The notes beneath the pieces are model-generated. The model saw nothing but the letters and a program-made list of their open reading frames with translations. It did no database searches and was not told where the DNA came from. Position numbers and translations under genes: made by a program. This document shows positions 29,439 to 38,528 of a stretch of DNA of 64,000 nucleotides, piece by piece. Positions within the stretch are counted from its first letter, which is position 1; each line of letters starts with the position of its first letter. Source of the stretch: Phreatobacter sp. (lineage in GTDB: Bacteria; Pseudomonadota; Alphaproteobacteria; Rhizobiales; Phreatobacteraceae); assembly GCF_030691135.1 (NCBI RefSeq), contig NZ_JAUYFA010000029.1, positions 41,772 to 105,771 of the forward strand. The letters are read 5' to 3'.

Positions 29439-29621
29439 ATGAGCTTGCAGTCGCACCTCGCGGAACTCGAAAAGCGTCATGAGGCACTCGATCGGCAATT
29501 GAGCCAGATCGTCGCCCGCCCATCCTCACAGGATGAAGAGATTGCGGAGCTCAAGCGGCGCAAGCTGCAGCTGAAGGACCAGATCGAGCGCCTGAGAGCG
29601 AACCGTTCCAGCCTCCACTAG
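29439..29621 (+). CDS. DUF465 (YdcH-like) small coiled-coil protein
   Basis: 60-residue helical hairpin protein of the same family as the divergent gene at 28990. It has AELEKRHEALDRQL and EEIAELKRRKLQLKDQIERL. An excellent AAAGGAGG ribosome-binding site stands before the ATG, and a strong intrinsic terminator follows, so it is a monocistronic, probably well-expressed gene. The function is unknown. Confidence 0.88.
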   Translation: MSLQSHLAELEKRHEALDRQLSQIVARPSSQDEEIAELKRRKLQLKDQIERLRANRSSLH

Positions 29622-29667
29622 AACCGGCGCAATCGCCGCCCCGACATTGCCATTCAGAACGTTCGAG

Positions 29668-29706
29668 ACTGCCGGCTCCCTGTTGGATGCCGGCAGTTTC
29701 CGTTTT
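29668..29706 (+). terminator. Intrinsic terminator of the DUF465 gene
   Basis: ACTGCCGGC and GCCGGCAGT form a perfect 9-bp stem with a 12-base loop, followed by TTTCCGTTTT on the plus strand. It lies 46 bp after the stop codon. Confidence 0.82.
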
Positions 29707-29718
29707 GCGGGGAAGCCG

Positions 29719-30270
29719 TCAGGGCCACATGCGCCTGAAGACGCCATCCCTGATGACAACGAGATGCATCAGCGCCGCCCCGATATGGGCGAAAACGAGG
29801 AGCGTCATCAGCACAGCGCCGCCGAAATGGAACCGATAGATCACCGAGCATGTCGCCGGCTGGCCGGAGATCGGCAGGGTCACCGGGATGGTCCAGAACA
29901 GGTTGACCGGGCCGTAGCACATCGACGTGGCGACCCAGCCGGCGAGGGGCACGAAAAAGATAAGGACGTAGAGCAGATGATGGGTGGCCGCCGAGGCGAT
30001 GCGCTGGAACTTCGTCAGGGTTGGCACCGGTGCCGGAGTTCCCTGCGTAACCTTCAGCGCCACGCGCGCCACCGCCAGGAGGAGGACGATCAGCCCGAAG
30101 GACTTGTGCCATTCGTAGAGCGCGTTCTTGACCTCCGGGTTGGCGCCGGGATTGGGCGGAAAGGGGATGCTGGTCATGTAGACGCCGACCGGCACCAGCC
30201 CGATGATCAGGGCCGCGGTCGCCCAGTGGACGATCCTGTGGGGCGTCGAATAGACTTCCGCCTGCGACAT
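29719..30270 (-). CDS. Cytochrome b561 family protein
   Basis: Inner-membrane diheme cytochrome b561 (CybB type) of 183 residues with four membrane helices. Candidate heme ligands are the His of TPHRIVHW in helix 1, YEWHKSFG in helix 2, and the later RFHFGGA and FAHIGAALMH. Such proteins pass electrons from quinol, for example to superoxide or a periplasmic partner. GGAGGG is 9 bases before ATG 30270; ATG 30279 is too close to it. It stands alone. Confidence 0.88.
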   Translation of the reverse strand: MSQAEVYSTPHRIVHWATAALIIGLVPVGVYMTSIPFPPNPGANPEVKNALYEWHKSFGLIVLLLAVARVALKVTQGTPAPVPTLTKFQRIASAATHHLLYVLIFFVPLAGWVATSMCYGPVNLFWTIPVTLPISGQPATCSVIYRFHFGGAVLMTLLVFAHIGAALMHLVVIRDGVFRRMWP

Positions 30271-30502
30271 GGCTGCCATCCCTCCATTGCGTCTCGACCG
30301 TGATGATGGGCGGGGTATCCGGCGGAATGCAAGAGGGCCGCCCGCCGGCCCAAGAACCGCGATGAGACGCCTTCGTCGTTGCGCGGCGATGACGGCGGCG
30401 CCGGATGACGGTTGTGCCGATTGATGTCACGATGCGCGGTAACTCTTTTTTCGCTGCGCCTGATCCAAAACCGGGACAGAAACCATACATGCAGTACAAG
30501 TC

Positions 30503-30524
30503 GCCGGCTGGACGTCCAACCGGC
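30503..30524. repeat. Inverted repeat upstream of ribA
   Basis: GCCGG and CCGGC flank the palindrome TGGACGTCCA with one mismatched pair between. It lies 33 bp before the ribA ATG and could be an operator or a leader hairpin. No FMN riboswitch-like structure is recognisable here. Confidence 0.45.
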
Positions 30525-30556
30525 ATCTGCCAGGGGCATGAAAGGCCTTTCTGTCG

Positions 30557-31678
30557 ATGGAAACTTCCGGAATTCTCGGCACCAAGGCCGATATCGTCCG
30601 GGCCCAGGTCGAACGGGCCATTTCCGAATTGCGGGCCTCACGCCCCGTCCTGATCCATGGTTCCGGGCGCACGGTGCTCGCCTTCGGTGTCGACGGCATC
30701 GACCATGCCGCGGCAGGGGCGGCAGCCGCCCTCAGCCCGACCATGGCACATCTGCTTCTGCCGGCCGCGCGTCTGCGCCGGCTCGGTCTCGAACGCGCCA
30801 TGCCGGCGCGTGTGGCGCTGCCGAAGATCGACGCGGCCCGGATCGAAGCCCTCGCACTGACGATCGAAGCCCGTATCGATGCGCCGGTCTCGCCCGTCGA
30901 CGATCTCGATGAGGCGGCGCTCGAACTGGCGCGGCTCGCACTGATCGTGCCCGCCGTCGTCATGGTGCCGCTGGCCGCCGGCAGCGATGCCCCCCTGCAT
31001 GTCCTTGCGGTGGATGCCTCCGCAATCGGCGATTTCCGCAAGCTGGAAGCGCGCCTGATCCGCATCGTCGGCCGTGCGCCGGTGCCGCTCGAAGGCGCGC
31101 CCGACACGGAATTCGTCGTCTTCCGCGGCGGCGAGGGTCTGCGCGACCAGGTCGCCATCGTTATCGGCAAACCCAACCCGGCCCAGCCCGTGCCGGTGCG
31201 CCTGCACTCGGCCTGCCTGACCGGCGACCTCTTCGGCTCGCTGAAGTGCGATTGCGGCGACCAGCTGCGCGATACCGTGGAATGGATGGCGAACAACGGC
31301 GGCGGCGTGCTGCTCTATCTCGATCAGGAAGGCCGCGGCAACGGCATCGCCAACAAGATGCGTGCCTATCGGTTGCAATCGCTCGGCTGGGATACATACG
31401 ACGCCGACGAGGTGCTCGGCTTCGATCTCGACCAGCGCCGCTTCGATTTCGCTGCCGAGATGCTGAAGCAACTTGGGATCACCTCGATCGACGTGATGAC
31501 CAACAATCCCGTCAAGATCGCCGCCATGGCGGCGGCTGGTATCGAGGTGCGTTCCGAGCGCCGTGTCATTGGTCGCGCCACCGACGAGAATGTGCGCTAC
31601 CTGACGTCGAAGCGTGACCGCGCCGGCCACGCCATCGATGCCGATGCGCTGCTTGCGAGCCTCGCCGCCCGCAAATAG
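30557..31678 (+). CDS. ribA: GTP cyclohydrolase II with N-terminal extension
   Basis: First step of riboflavin synthesis, opening GTP. The catalytic domain covers roughly residues 180-360. The zinc Cys are in SACLTGDLFGSLKCDCGDQL, GTP contacts in YLDQEGRGNGIANK, and TNNPVKI is near the end. The first 175 residues occupy the place of RibB in fused enzymes, but I see none of the RibB metal or phosphate motifs, so this part is not a working DHBP synthase by inspection. The total length (373) fits the alphaproteobacterial form of RibA. Confidence 0.92.
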   Translation: METSGILGTKADIVRAQVERAISELRASRPVLIHGSGRTVLAFGVDGIDHAAAGAAAALSPTMAHLLLPAARLRRLGLERAMPARVALPKIDAARIEALALTIEARIDAPVSPVDDLDEAALELARLALIVPAVVMVPLAAGSDAPLHVLAVDASAIGDFRKLEARLIRIVGRAPVPLEGAPDTEFVVFRGGEGLRDQVAIVIGKPNPAQPVPVRLHSACLTGDLFGSLKCDCGDQLRDTVEWMANNGGGVLLYLDQEGRGNGIANKMRAYRLQSLGWDTYDADEVLGFDLDQRRFDFAAEMLKQLGITSIDVMTNNPVKIAAMAAAGIEVRSERRVIGRATDENVRYLTSKRDRAGHAIDADALLASLAARK

Positions 31679-31740
31679 CGGCTATGGCGGGGAGAGCCGG
31701 GCTAGGCTAAGACGGCGGCAGGTCGAACCCGGCGCCGCCC

Positions 31741-34008
31741 ATGCAGTCTCAGAACCCCGTGCCGTTCCGCCTCTCGCTGGCGCTGGGGCTCTTCGCCCTC
31801 GGCTGGTTCATCCTCGCGGCGCCCTGGCTCCTCGGCCAGGTGACCATTCCCTGGGACGCCAAGGCCCACTGGTACCCTCACCTCGTCTTCGCAGCGCGGT
31901 CGCTCCATGTGGCCGCTTCGCCGGCCTGGACGCCGAATATCTTCGCGGGGTCGCCGGAAATCGCCGATCCGCAATCGGTGCTGTTCTCGGCACCGCTCCT
32001 GGCGCTCGCCGTGCTCACCGCAAAGCCCAGCCTGACGGCCATGGACTGGGCCGTTTTCGCCATGCTCTTCGCCGGCGGCACCGGCGTCCTTCTCCTGTTC
32101 CGGGATCGCGGCTGGCATTGGGGCGGCGGCCTCGTCGCCGCCCTCGCCTTCGCCTTCGGCGCTGCGGCGAGCTGGCGCATCCAGCACCTGTCGCAGGTCT
32201 TCTCGCTCTGCTGGTGGCCGATCGCGTGGTGGTGTCTCGCCCGCGCCCTGGACCGTCACTCCGTGCTCTACGGGATCGCGGCGGGACTGGCGGCGGCGCT
32301 GATGGTGCTCGGTCGCGACCAGGTGGCGCTGCTCTGCGCCTACCTGCTGGCCGCGACCGTTCTGGCCCACTGGGTCGCGGCAGAAAGGCCCTGGGTGAAA
32401 GTCGGGGCGACGCTCGGGCCGCTCACCGCCGCGACCCTGGCTGGTGCGCTGGTGGTCGCCGTTCCGGTCCTCATGTCGGCCCTGTGGGGCGCCGAATCCA
32501 ACCGCATCGTCATCGACGAGATCGGCGCCGGTCGCGGCTCGCTCCATCCGGCCCATCTCCTCACCTGGATCGTCGGCAATCTCTATGGTGCCGCCGGCCC
32601 TCTCGCCGAGCACTGGGGTCCGCCGAGCCCGACCTGGGGTGAGACAGGCCTGTTCCTCGCTCGCAACATGGGCAATCTCTATGCAGGCGCCCTGCCCCTC
32701 ATCCTCGTCCTCGGCCTCCTGCGCAGCGGCGCCCTGCTCGACCGCGACATCCGCTTCGTCACCGTCGCCCTGGTCGTCACGCTGCTCTATGCCCTCGGCT
32801 GGTACACGCCCGCCTTCAGCCTGTTCTGGCACCTGCCGGGTGTTGATCTCTTCCGGCGCCCGGCCGATGCGGCCTTCGTGATCGGCGGGCTCTTCGCCAT
32901 CCTCGCCGGCTATGGCGCGCACCGGCTGCTGACGGGAACGCTCCGGACCGGCTGGCGCGTCGAGGCGCTGGTCGCGGCCGCCCTGGTGACGCTGGCCAGC
33001 GCGCTGATCGTCTCCAAGGGCGCGCCCCCCGCCGCGTGGACCAACCTCGCGATCGCCGCGGGAACGATCGCGCTGTCGCTGCTGGTCCTCGGGCTCGGCC
33101 GGCGCCTGACCGCGGCCGGACTGGCGATCCTCCTCGCGGCGGTGCTGGTGGCGGATCTGCGCCTCACCAACGGTCCGAGTGAATCCACCGCCCTGCCGCC
33201 CGCGAGCTATGCCGTGCTGGAGCCGGGCAGCACCGATCCCGCCCTTGCCCTGATCCGCTCCCTCACTGTCCGCGACGCGACGCGGCGCGACCGTGTCGAA
33301 CTGATCGGCCTCGGCTACGAATGGCAAAACGCCGCCATGTCGCATGACTTCGAGGACGTCCTGGGCTTCAACCCCGTGCGTTCCGCCGCCTTCGCCAACC
33401 TGGTCGGCGCCGAGGACATCGCCGCGCTGCCGGGCCAGCGGCGCTTTCCGCCCGCCTTCCCGTCCTACCGGTCGGAACTCGCCGACATTCTCGGGCTGCG
33501 CTTCGTCGTCACGCGCGTGCCGCCCGGCGACATCGACCGGCGGCTCCCCGCCGATGCGCTGCCGCTCGTCGCCGAGGCCGGCGGCGTCCGCATCCATGAG
33601 AACACCCGCGCCCTGCCCCGCGTCTGGGTCGCGCCGACCGCCATGGAGACACCGCCCGATCTCGCCGTGGCCGGCTTCCCCTCGGGCCTCGATCCGCGCC
33701 GGACCGTTCTCGTTGAGGGCCCTGTCCCGCCGGTGCGGCAGGCCGGCGGCACGGCGCGCATCCTCGCCTATGGCAATACCGGCGTGACGGTCGAGACCAC
33801 CACCGCCGACGGCGGCATCCTCGTCCTCGCCGATGCCTGGCACCCCTGGTGGAGCGCTCGGATCGACGGCCGCGACGTGCCCGTCCACCGCGCCTTCGGT
33901 GTCGTCCGCGCGGTAGAGGTGCCCGGTGGCACTGCGACCGTCACCTTCACCTTCGAGCCGCTGCGCGGCCTTCTGCGGCAGATCCAGGCCGGTTCTAGGC
34001 GGTCTTGA
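31741..34008 (+). CDS. YfhO-like polytopic membrane protein
   Basis: Large membrane protein (755 residues) with about twelve or thirteen hydrophobic helices in the first 470 residues and a soluble C-terminal domain. An early Asp-rich loop (IPWDAKAHWYPH) resembles the catalytic loop of GT-C glycosyltransferases. The C-terminal DAWHPWWSARIDGRDVPVHR is the YfhO-family ending. It is probably involved in glycosylating an envelope component with a lipid-linked sugar donor. Its end overlaps the convergent pxpA gene by 14 bp. Confidence 0.75.
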   Translation: MQSQNPVPFRLSLALGLFALGWFILAAPWLLGQVTIPWDAKAHWYPHLVFAARSLHVAASPAWTPNIFAGSPEIADPQSVLFSAPLLALAVLTAKPSLTAMDWAVFAMLFAGGTGVLLLFRDRGWHWGGGLVAALAFAFGAAASWRIQHLSQVFSLCWWPIAWWCLARALDRHSVLYGIAAGLAAALMVLGRDQVALLCAYLLAATVLAHWVAAERPWVKVGATLGPLTAATLAGALVVAVPVLMSALWGAESNRIVIDEIGAGRGSLHPAHLLTWIVGNLYGAAGPLAEHWGPPSPTWGETGLFLARNMGNLYAGALPLILVLGLLRSGALLDRDIRFVTVALVVTLLYALGWYTPAFSLFWHLPGVDLFRRPADAAFVIGGLFAILAGYGAHRLLTGTLRTGWRVEALVAAALVTLASALIVSKGAPPAAWTNLAIAAGTIALSLLVLGLGRRLTAAGLAILLAAVLVADLRLTNGPSESTALPPASYAVLEPGSTDPALALIRSLTVRDATRRDRVELIGLGYEWQNAAMSHDFEDVLGFNPVRSAAFANLVGAEDIAALPGQRRFPPAFPSYRSELADILGLRFVVTRVPPGDIDRRLPADALPLVAEAGGVRIHENTRALPRVWVAPTAMETPPDLAVAGFPSGLDPRRTVLVEGPVPPVRQAGGTARILAYGNTGVTVETTTADGGILVLADAWHPWWSARIDGRDVPVHRAFGVVRAVEVPGGTATVTFTFEPLRGLLRQIQAGSRRS

Positions 34009-34762
34009 AAGGCCTGATGGCGATGCCGGCAGCCTCCAGCGTGTCGCGGACGGTGCGCGCCATGGCGACCGCGGCGGGATTGTCGCCATGGACGCAGATC
34101 GTGTCGATGCCGACCTTCAGCCGCTTGCCCGTGACGGTGACGACCTCCTGGTCCTCCACCATGCGCAGGACCCGGGTGGCGGCCAGCGCCGCATCGTGGA
34201 TGACGGCGCCCTCCACCTTGCGGCTCGTCAGGTTGCCGCTGTCGTCATAGGTGCGGTCGGCGAAAACCTCGCGGGCCATCGGCAGGCCGAGCTTCTCGGC
34301 CGCCCTCTCGGTCGACAGTCCCGGCATGACGACGAAGACGAGCTTCGGATCGACCGCCTTGATGGCGCGGCCGACGGCCATCGCCATGTCATCGTCGTCA
34401 TTACTCATATTGCCCAGGGCGCCGTGGGTCTTCACATGGGTGACCTGATGGCCGGCCATCACGGCGAGTGCCTGCATGGCGCCGACCTGGTAGGCGATCT
34501 GCTTCTCCAGATCGCCCATGCTGTCGCCGCGGATCACCCTCCGGCCGAAACCCCAGAGGTCGCCGAAGCCCGGATGCGCGCCGATGGAGACGCCCTTGGC
34601 CTTCGCGATCTCGGCGGTCCGATGCATGATGATGGGGTCGCCGGCATGCCAGCCGCAGGCGACATTGGCGGACGAAACGATCGAGAGCATCGCCTCGTCG
34701 TCACCCATCTTCCAGGGGCCGAAGCCCTCGCCCATATCCGAATTGAGATCGACGGCTGTCAT
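33995..34762 (-). CDS. pxpA: 5-oxoprolinase subunit A (LamB/YcsF family)
   Basis: PxpA works with PxpB and PxpC to open 5-oxoproline to glutamate using ATP. The 255-residue protein has the family N-terminus VDLNSDMGEGFGPWKMGDDE, then ANVACGWHAGDP, SIGAHPGFGDLWGFGRR and THVKTHGALGNM. It is the last gene of the dctPQM-pxpBCA operon and starts 11 bp after the pxpC stop. Confidence 0.93.
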   Translation of the reverse strand: MTAVDLNSDMGEGFGPWKMGDDEAMLSIVSSANVACGWHAGDPIIMHRTAEIAKAKGVSIGAHPGFGDLWGFGRRVIRGDSMGDLEKQIAYQVGAMQALAVMAGHQVTHVKTHGALGNMSNDDDDMAMAVGRAIKAVDPKLVFVVMPGLSTERAAEKLGLPMAREVFADRTYDDSGNLTSRKVEGAVIHDAALAATRVLRMVEDQEVVTVTGKRLKVGIDTICVHGDNPAAVAMARTVRDTLEAAGIAIRPFKTA

Positions 34763-34773
34763 GACGGCCTCCT

Positions 34774-35814
34774 TCAGGCGGCGGAATGGAGCGGCGGTTC
34801 GGCCGGCGGCGCATGGGCGTCGACCCAGCCATCGACCAGGTTGACCGACAGGAGATGTTCGGTGTCGAAGCCGAGCCCCACAGGCTTCAGACCGGCACGA
34901 ACAGACGCCAGCATAGCCGCCTGCTCACGCGCGGCGGCGATGCCCTCGGCCAGCGTGACCGCAGCAAAGCGCATCTCGCTGCCGGGACGCTGTTGGACGA
35001 AGCGCGGCAGGTCGGCCGAGATGATGGTGGCGATCTTCGGATAGCCGCCGGTGGTCTGTCGATCGGCCAGCAGCACGATCGGCTCGCCCGATCCTGGCAC
35101 CTGGATCGAGCCGGTGACGATGCCGTCGGAGACGATGTTGAAGCCCTTGGCGTGCTCGATCACCGGGCCGCTGAGCCGGTAGCCCATCCGGTCGGCCTCC
35201 GCCGAGACGCGATACGCCTCGCCGAGAAAGGTCGCGATGCCAGCGTCGCTGAAATAGTCGTCCTGCGGCCCAAGCACGACGCGGAAGGCGCCGGAGGAAA
35301 CCTTCGGCGGCACGGTCGCGGTGAGGTCCGGCCCATGCGGCGCGCTGCCGACGGGCAGCACCTGCCCAGGACGCACCGGTGCCCGGTCGACGCCGCCGAG
35401 CCCACCGCGCAGGTGGAACGAACGGCTGCCGAGATCCGTCTTCACCGCGATGCCGCCCGATACCGCGAGAACCATGAAGGTCCCCGCCTTGGCGGCACCG
35501 ACGGTGACACTCTGCCCATCCAGCACCGTGGCGCTGGTGAGCGGCGGCACCGCCTCGCCGTCGATTTTCAGGTCGGCATAGGCGCCGGCCAGCGCCACGC
35601 GCACAGGGCCGCCCTCGACGACGAAAGCACCGCCGAGCACCGTGAACTCGATGGCCGCCTCGCCAGCTGCGTTGCCCACGAGCATGTTCGCGACCACCAG
35701 CGCGATGCGGTCCATGGCCCCGGCCGGCCCGACGCCGTAGCGCTGGAATCCGAACCGCCCGGAATCCTGAATGGTGGTCCCGGCGCCGCAATCCTTGACG
35801 AGAAGCCGGATCAT
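34774..35814 (-). CDS. pxpC: 5-oxoprolinase subunit C (biotin-dependent carboxyltransferase-like, KipA/AHS2)
   Basis: AHS2-domain subunit of bacterial 5-oxoprolinase; its fold resembles the carboxyltransferase of urea amidolyase. The 346-residue protein shows TTIQDSGRFGFQRYGVGPAG at the N-terminus and the family segments PVRPGQVLPVG and ILLADRQTTGGYP-like (VLLADRQTTGGYPKIA). The ATG overlaps the pxpB stop (ATGA). Confidence 0.92.
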   Translation of the reverse strand: MIRLLVKDCGAGTTIQDSGRFGFQRYGVGPAGAMDRIALVVANMLVGNAAGEAAIEFTVLGGAFVVEGGPVRVALAGAYADLKIDGEAVPPLTSATVLDGQSVTVGAAKAGTFMVLAVSGGIAVKTDLGSRSFHLRGGLGGVDRAPVRPGQVLPVGSAPHGPDLTATVPPKVSSGAFRVVLGPQDDYFSDAGIATFLGEAYRVSAEADRMGYRLSGPVIEHAKGFNIVSDGIVTGSIQVPGSGEPIVLLADRQTTGGYPKIATIISADLPRFVQQRPGSEMRFAAVTLAEGIAAAREQAAMLASVRAGLKPVGLGFDTEHLLSVNLVDGWVDAHAPPAEPPLHSAA

Positions 35815-36536
35815 GCCGTCACCACTTCGGCGACGGGGCGGCCCGCGGCCGCCGCAGCGTCGAGATCATCCCATGCCGCTGCGGGTATCGGCCGGAAAAC
35901 GACCTCGTCGCCGGCCCCGACGAGAAACACCGGATCGCGGTCCGGCATGAAGTTGCGCACCGGCGTGCGTCCCAGAAGATGCCAGCCCGACGGCGCCTCG
36001 ACCGAAGCGAAAAGGGCCTGGACCCCGCCGATGGAGACCGTCCCTGCCGGCGTCTTGAGGCGCGGGCTTATGCGGCGCGGCAGGGCGATGGAGGGATCGG
36101 CCCCCGAGAGGTAGCAGAAGCCCGGCAGGAACCCGAGCATGGCAACCCGGTAGGTCCGGCTGCAATGCCGCCGGATAACCTCCTCGGTCGAGATGCCGTG
36201 GCTTCTCGCGACGTCGTCGAGGTCGATGCCGAAAGCCCCGCCATAGACGACGGGAATGATCCAGCGCCGCGGCGGCGCGCCGCTCTGCTTCAGAGACGCG
36301 AGGATGGCATGCACCCGCGTCTCGAAGGCCGGCATGTCGATGACCAGCGGATCGACCTGGACGAGCACTGATCGGTAGGTGGGGAGGGTCTCGATGACGC
36401 CGGGGATCGCCGCATCCGTCAGCGCCGCATCGAAGGCGAGACAGAGCGCATTGAGCCCGTCGTCGATCTCGGTGCCGAACTCGACCGTGACGGCGGTATC
36501 GCCACACGGCAGGAAGCGGGGAACGCGCAAGGACAT
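35811..36536 (-). CDS. pxpB: 5-oxoprolinase subunit B (KipI/AHS1)
   Basis: AHS1-domain subunit that pairs with PxpC. The 241-residue protein has FLPCGDTAVTVEFG at its start, then VLVQVDPL, IPVVYGG, MLGFLPGFCYLSG, and the C-terminal GGVQALFASVEAPSGWHLLGRTP. The open frame continues far upstream in phase across dctM, but that part is Arg/His-rich shadow; the ATG at 36536 is 2 bp after the dctM stop. Confidence 0.92.
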   Translation of the reverse strand: MSLRVPRFLPCGDTAVTVEFGTEIDDGLNALCLAFDAALTDAAIPGVIETLPTYRSVLVQVDPLVIDMPAFETRVHAILASLKQSGAPPRRWIIPVVYGGAFGIDLDDVARSHGISTEEVIRRHCSRTYRVAMLGFLPGFCYLSGADPSIALPRRISPRLKTPAGTVSIGGVQALFASVEAPSGWHLLGRTPVRNFMPDRDPVFLVGAGDEVVFRPIPAAAWDDLDAAAAAGRPVAEVVTA

Positions 36537-36538
36537 GG

Positions 36539-37867
36539 CTATCTCGGGCCGCCCGCCTGCGTCGCCTCCACGAACATGCGCGGCAGCACCGTGACGATGT
36601 CGGGGAAGATCGTGATGACGACGATGGCGATGACCAGCATCAAGAAGAAGGGCAGAGCGGCATAGGCCACGTACCAGCTGTCGCGTCCACTCATCGATTG
36701 CAGCACGAAGAGCACGAAGCCCACCGGCGGCGTCACCTCGGCGATCTCGACGAGAAGCACGATGAAGATGCCGAACCAGACAGGATCGATGCCGACTTTC
36801 TGGATCATCGGCAAAACGATTGTCGTCGTCAGGACGATCATCGAAACACCGTCCAGCGCAGTGCCGAGGATGATGTACATGATCGTCAGGACGGCGATGA
36901 GCTGGAACTTCGATGGGTTGAGCCAGGCGACATATTCGGCGAGCGCCCGGGGGATGCCGGTGAAACCCATGGCGAGCGTCAGATAGGCGGCGCCCGCGAG
37001 AATGAACATGATCATCGCCGACAGACGCGTCGCCCCGAGCAGGCTCTCGCGGAAGTTCTCGAAGGTCAGCGAGCCACTCCACCAGGCGAGGATCAGCGAG
37101 CCGGCAGCGCCGAAGGCTGCCGCCTCGGTGGCAGTGGCGTAGCCAGCAACGATCACCCAGATGACCATCAGGATGAGCAGCATGCAGGGTATGAGCTCGC
37201 GCGAGGCGTAGAGCTTCTGGCGCAACGTCGTCGAGCCAAGGTCGTCGGGCGGCACCTTTGACGGGTTCAGCAGCGCCCAGATGATGATGTAGCCGGAGAA
37301 CAGAACCATCACGAGCAGACCGGGCAGGAAGCCGGCGAGGAAGATCTGGATGATCGAGACCTCGGCAGCCACCGCATAGACCACCATGATGATGGACGGC
37401 GGGATGAGGATGCCGAGCGTGCCCGAGCCGGCGAGAGAGCCGAGCGAAATGTTGTCGGGATAGCCGCGCCGCTTCAGCTCCGGCACAGTCATCTTTCCGA
37501 TGGTCACGGCGGTCGCCGCGGACGAACCCGACACCGAGCCGAAAATGCCGCAGGCCAGGACGTTCACGTGCAGCAGGCGGCCGGGGACCCGCCGCAGCCA
37601 CGGAGCGAGGCCGACGAACATCTGGTTGGCAAGGTTGGTGCGGAAGAGAATCTCGCCCATCCACACGAAGAGCGGCAGGGCCGCGAGCTCCCACGAGGCG
37701 ACGGACTGCCATACGGCGGTCGCAAGGTTCAGGCTCGGCGAGGAATTGGTGAAGAAGGCCATGCCGACCCAGCCGGTGATGGCGAGGCCGAAACCGATCC
37801 AGGCGCCGAGCGTCAGGACGGTGAACATGACGGCGAGCAAAACGCCACCGATCGCAAGGGTGGACAT
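36539..37867 (-). CDS. dctM: TRAP transporter large permease
   Basis: DctM-type membrane subunit that uses the sodium or proton gradient. The 442-residue protein has about twelve helices, with the conserved PALPLFVWMGEILFRT-like region, the SGSSAATAVTIGKMT segment and PPSIIMVVYA. It starts 3 bp after dctQ and is followed by pxpB after 2 bp. The coupling to pxpBCA suggests that the ligand is 5-oxoproline or a related cyclic amide. Confidence 0.94.
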   Translation of the reverse strand: MSTLAIGGVLLAVMFTVLTLGAWIGFGLAITGWVGMAFFTNSSPSLNLATAVWQSVASWELAALPLFVWMGEILFRTNLANQMFVGLAPWLRRVPGRLLHVNVLACGIFGSVSGSSAATAVTIGKMTVPELKRRGYPDNISLGSLAGSGTLGILIPPSIIMVVYAVAAEVSIIQIFLAGFLPGLLVMVLFSGYIIIWALLNPSKVPPDDLGSTTLRQKLYASRELIPCMLLILMVIWVIVAGYATATEAAAFGAAGSLILAWWSGSLTFENFRESLLGATRLSAMIMFILAGAAYLTLAMGFTGIPRALAEYVAWLNPSKFQLIAVLTIMYIILGTALDGVSMIVLTTTIVLPMIQKVGIDPVWFGIFIVLLVEIAEVTPPVGFVLFVLQSMSGRDSWYVAYAALPFFLMLVIAIVVITIFPDIVTVLPRMFVEATQAGGPR

Positions 37868-37870
37868 GGG

Positions 37871-38404
37871 TCAGACCTCGCCGGAATAGTCGCCGGCCGC
37901 GTGGCGGTCGCGCACCTGCTGGACGTAAGTGGGCACGAGGCCCGCGGCGACGCGGAGGAACTCGTCGATCAGCGCAATGGTCAGCACCGCCGACCCCACT
38001 GCCACCGGCGTCTGCGGGATCCACAGCGGCAACGGCAGGAGACCCTGGCCGCGGTCGTTGAAGACGTAGCTCTCGTAGACCATGTTGCCGAGCGAATAGG
38101 TCATGTAGGCCGAGAAGGCCGCGCACATGGCAAGCGCCACGAGTTCGATCCACCGCGCCGTGCGGTCTGGGAAGCGATCGATGAAGATGCCCATGCGGAC
38201 GAGTTCGCCACGTTTGAAAGTGGCGGCGAGCGGCAGCAGGGCGGCCGCGGCGCAAATCCAGGCGGTGATGTCGTCGGCGCCGCGGATCATGCCACCGCCG
38301 AGCCGCAGGATGGCCTGCGCCATCATCAGGATGCAGATGCCCAGCACGCAGGCGGCGCCAGCCCAGGCGGCGCTGGTATAAAGGAGGTCGAGAGATTTCC
38401 GCAT
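37871..38404 (-). CDS. dctQ: TRAP transporter small permease
   Basis: DctQ-type subunit of 177 residues with four membrane helices, supporting the large permease. Typical features are the GADDITAWICAAAALLPLA second helix and FKRGELVRMGIFIDRFP. The ATG at 38404 removes an Arg-rich upstream extension. A long hairpin at 38492-38513 separates it from dctP. Confidence 0.92.
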   Translation of the reverse strand: MRKSLDLLYTSAAWAGAACVLGICILMMAQAILRLGGGMIRGADDITAWICAAAALLPLAATFKRGELVRMGIFIDRFPDRTARWIELVALAMCAAFSAYMTYSLGNMVYESYVFNDRGQGLLPLPLWIPQTPVAVGSAVLTIALIDEFLRVAAGLVPTYVQQVRDRHAAGDYSGEV

Positions 38405-38491
38405 TGGGAAGTCCTGAACGGCTGGCCGCGACTTTCGTCGCCCAGCGCGCATGACGAGGATAAGGACTGCGGCAGAGCGGAGCCCGATCGA

Positions 38492-38513
38492 CCGGGCCGC
38501 CGCGGCGGCCCGG
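38492..38513 (-). other. Intercistronic hairpin between dctP and dctQ
   Basis: CCGGGCCGCC and GGCGGCCCGG are perfect 10-bp arms around GC, 15 bp after the dctP stop. No T run follows. Such hairpins after binding-protein genes raise the dctP to permease ratio by blocking 3' decay or partly ending transcription. Confidence 0.65.
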
Positions 38514-38528
38514 CCTCGCACCGGAACC

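Noticed and set aside
30280..30556. A possible FMN riboswitch before ribA
   Set aside because: The conserved FMN aptamer segments are not visible; only a short inverted repeat is present.
31702..34089. A 795-codon open frame opposite the YfhO-like gene
   Set aside because: It is composed almost wholly of Arg, Gly, Glu, Asp and His, while the plus strand encodes an ordered set of membrane helices.
36537..38255. An apparent fusion of pxpB to a long N-terminal part
   Set aside because: The extra part lies in another phase of dctM and dctQ and is Arg/His-rich. A normal pxpB start follows the dctM stop by 2 bp.
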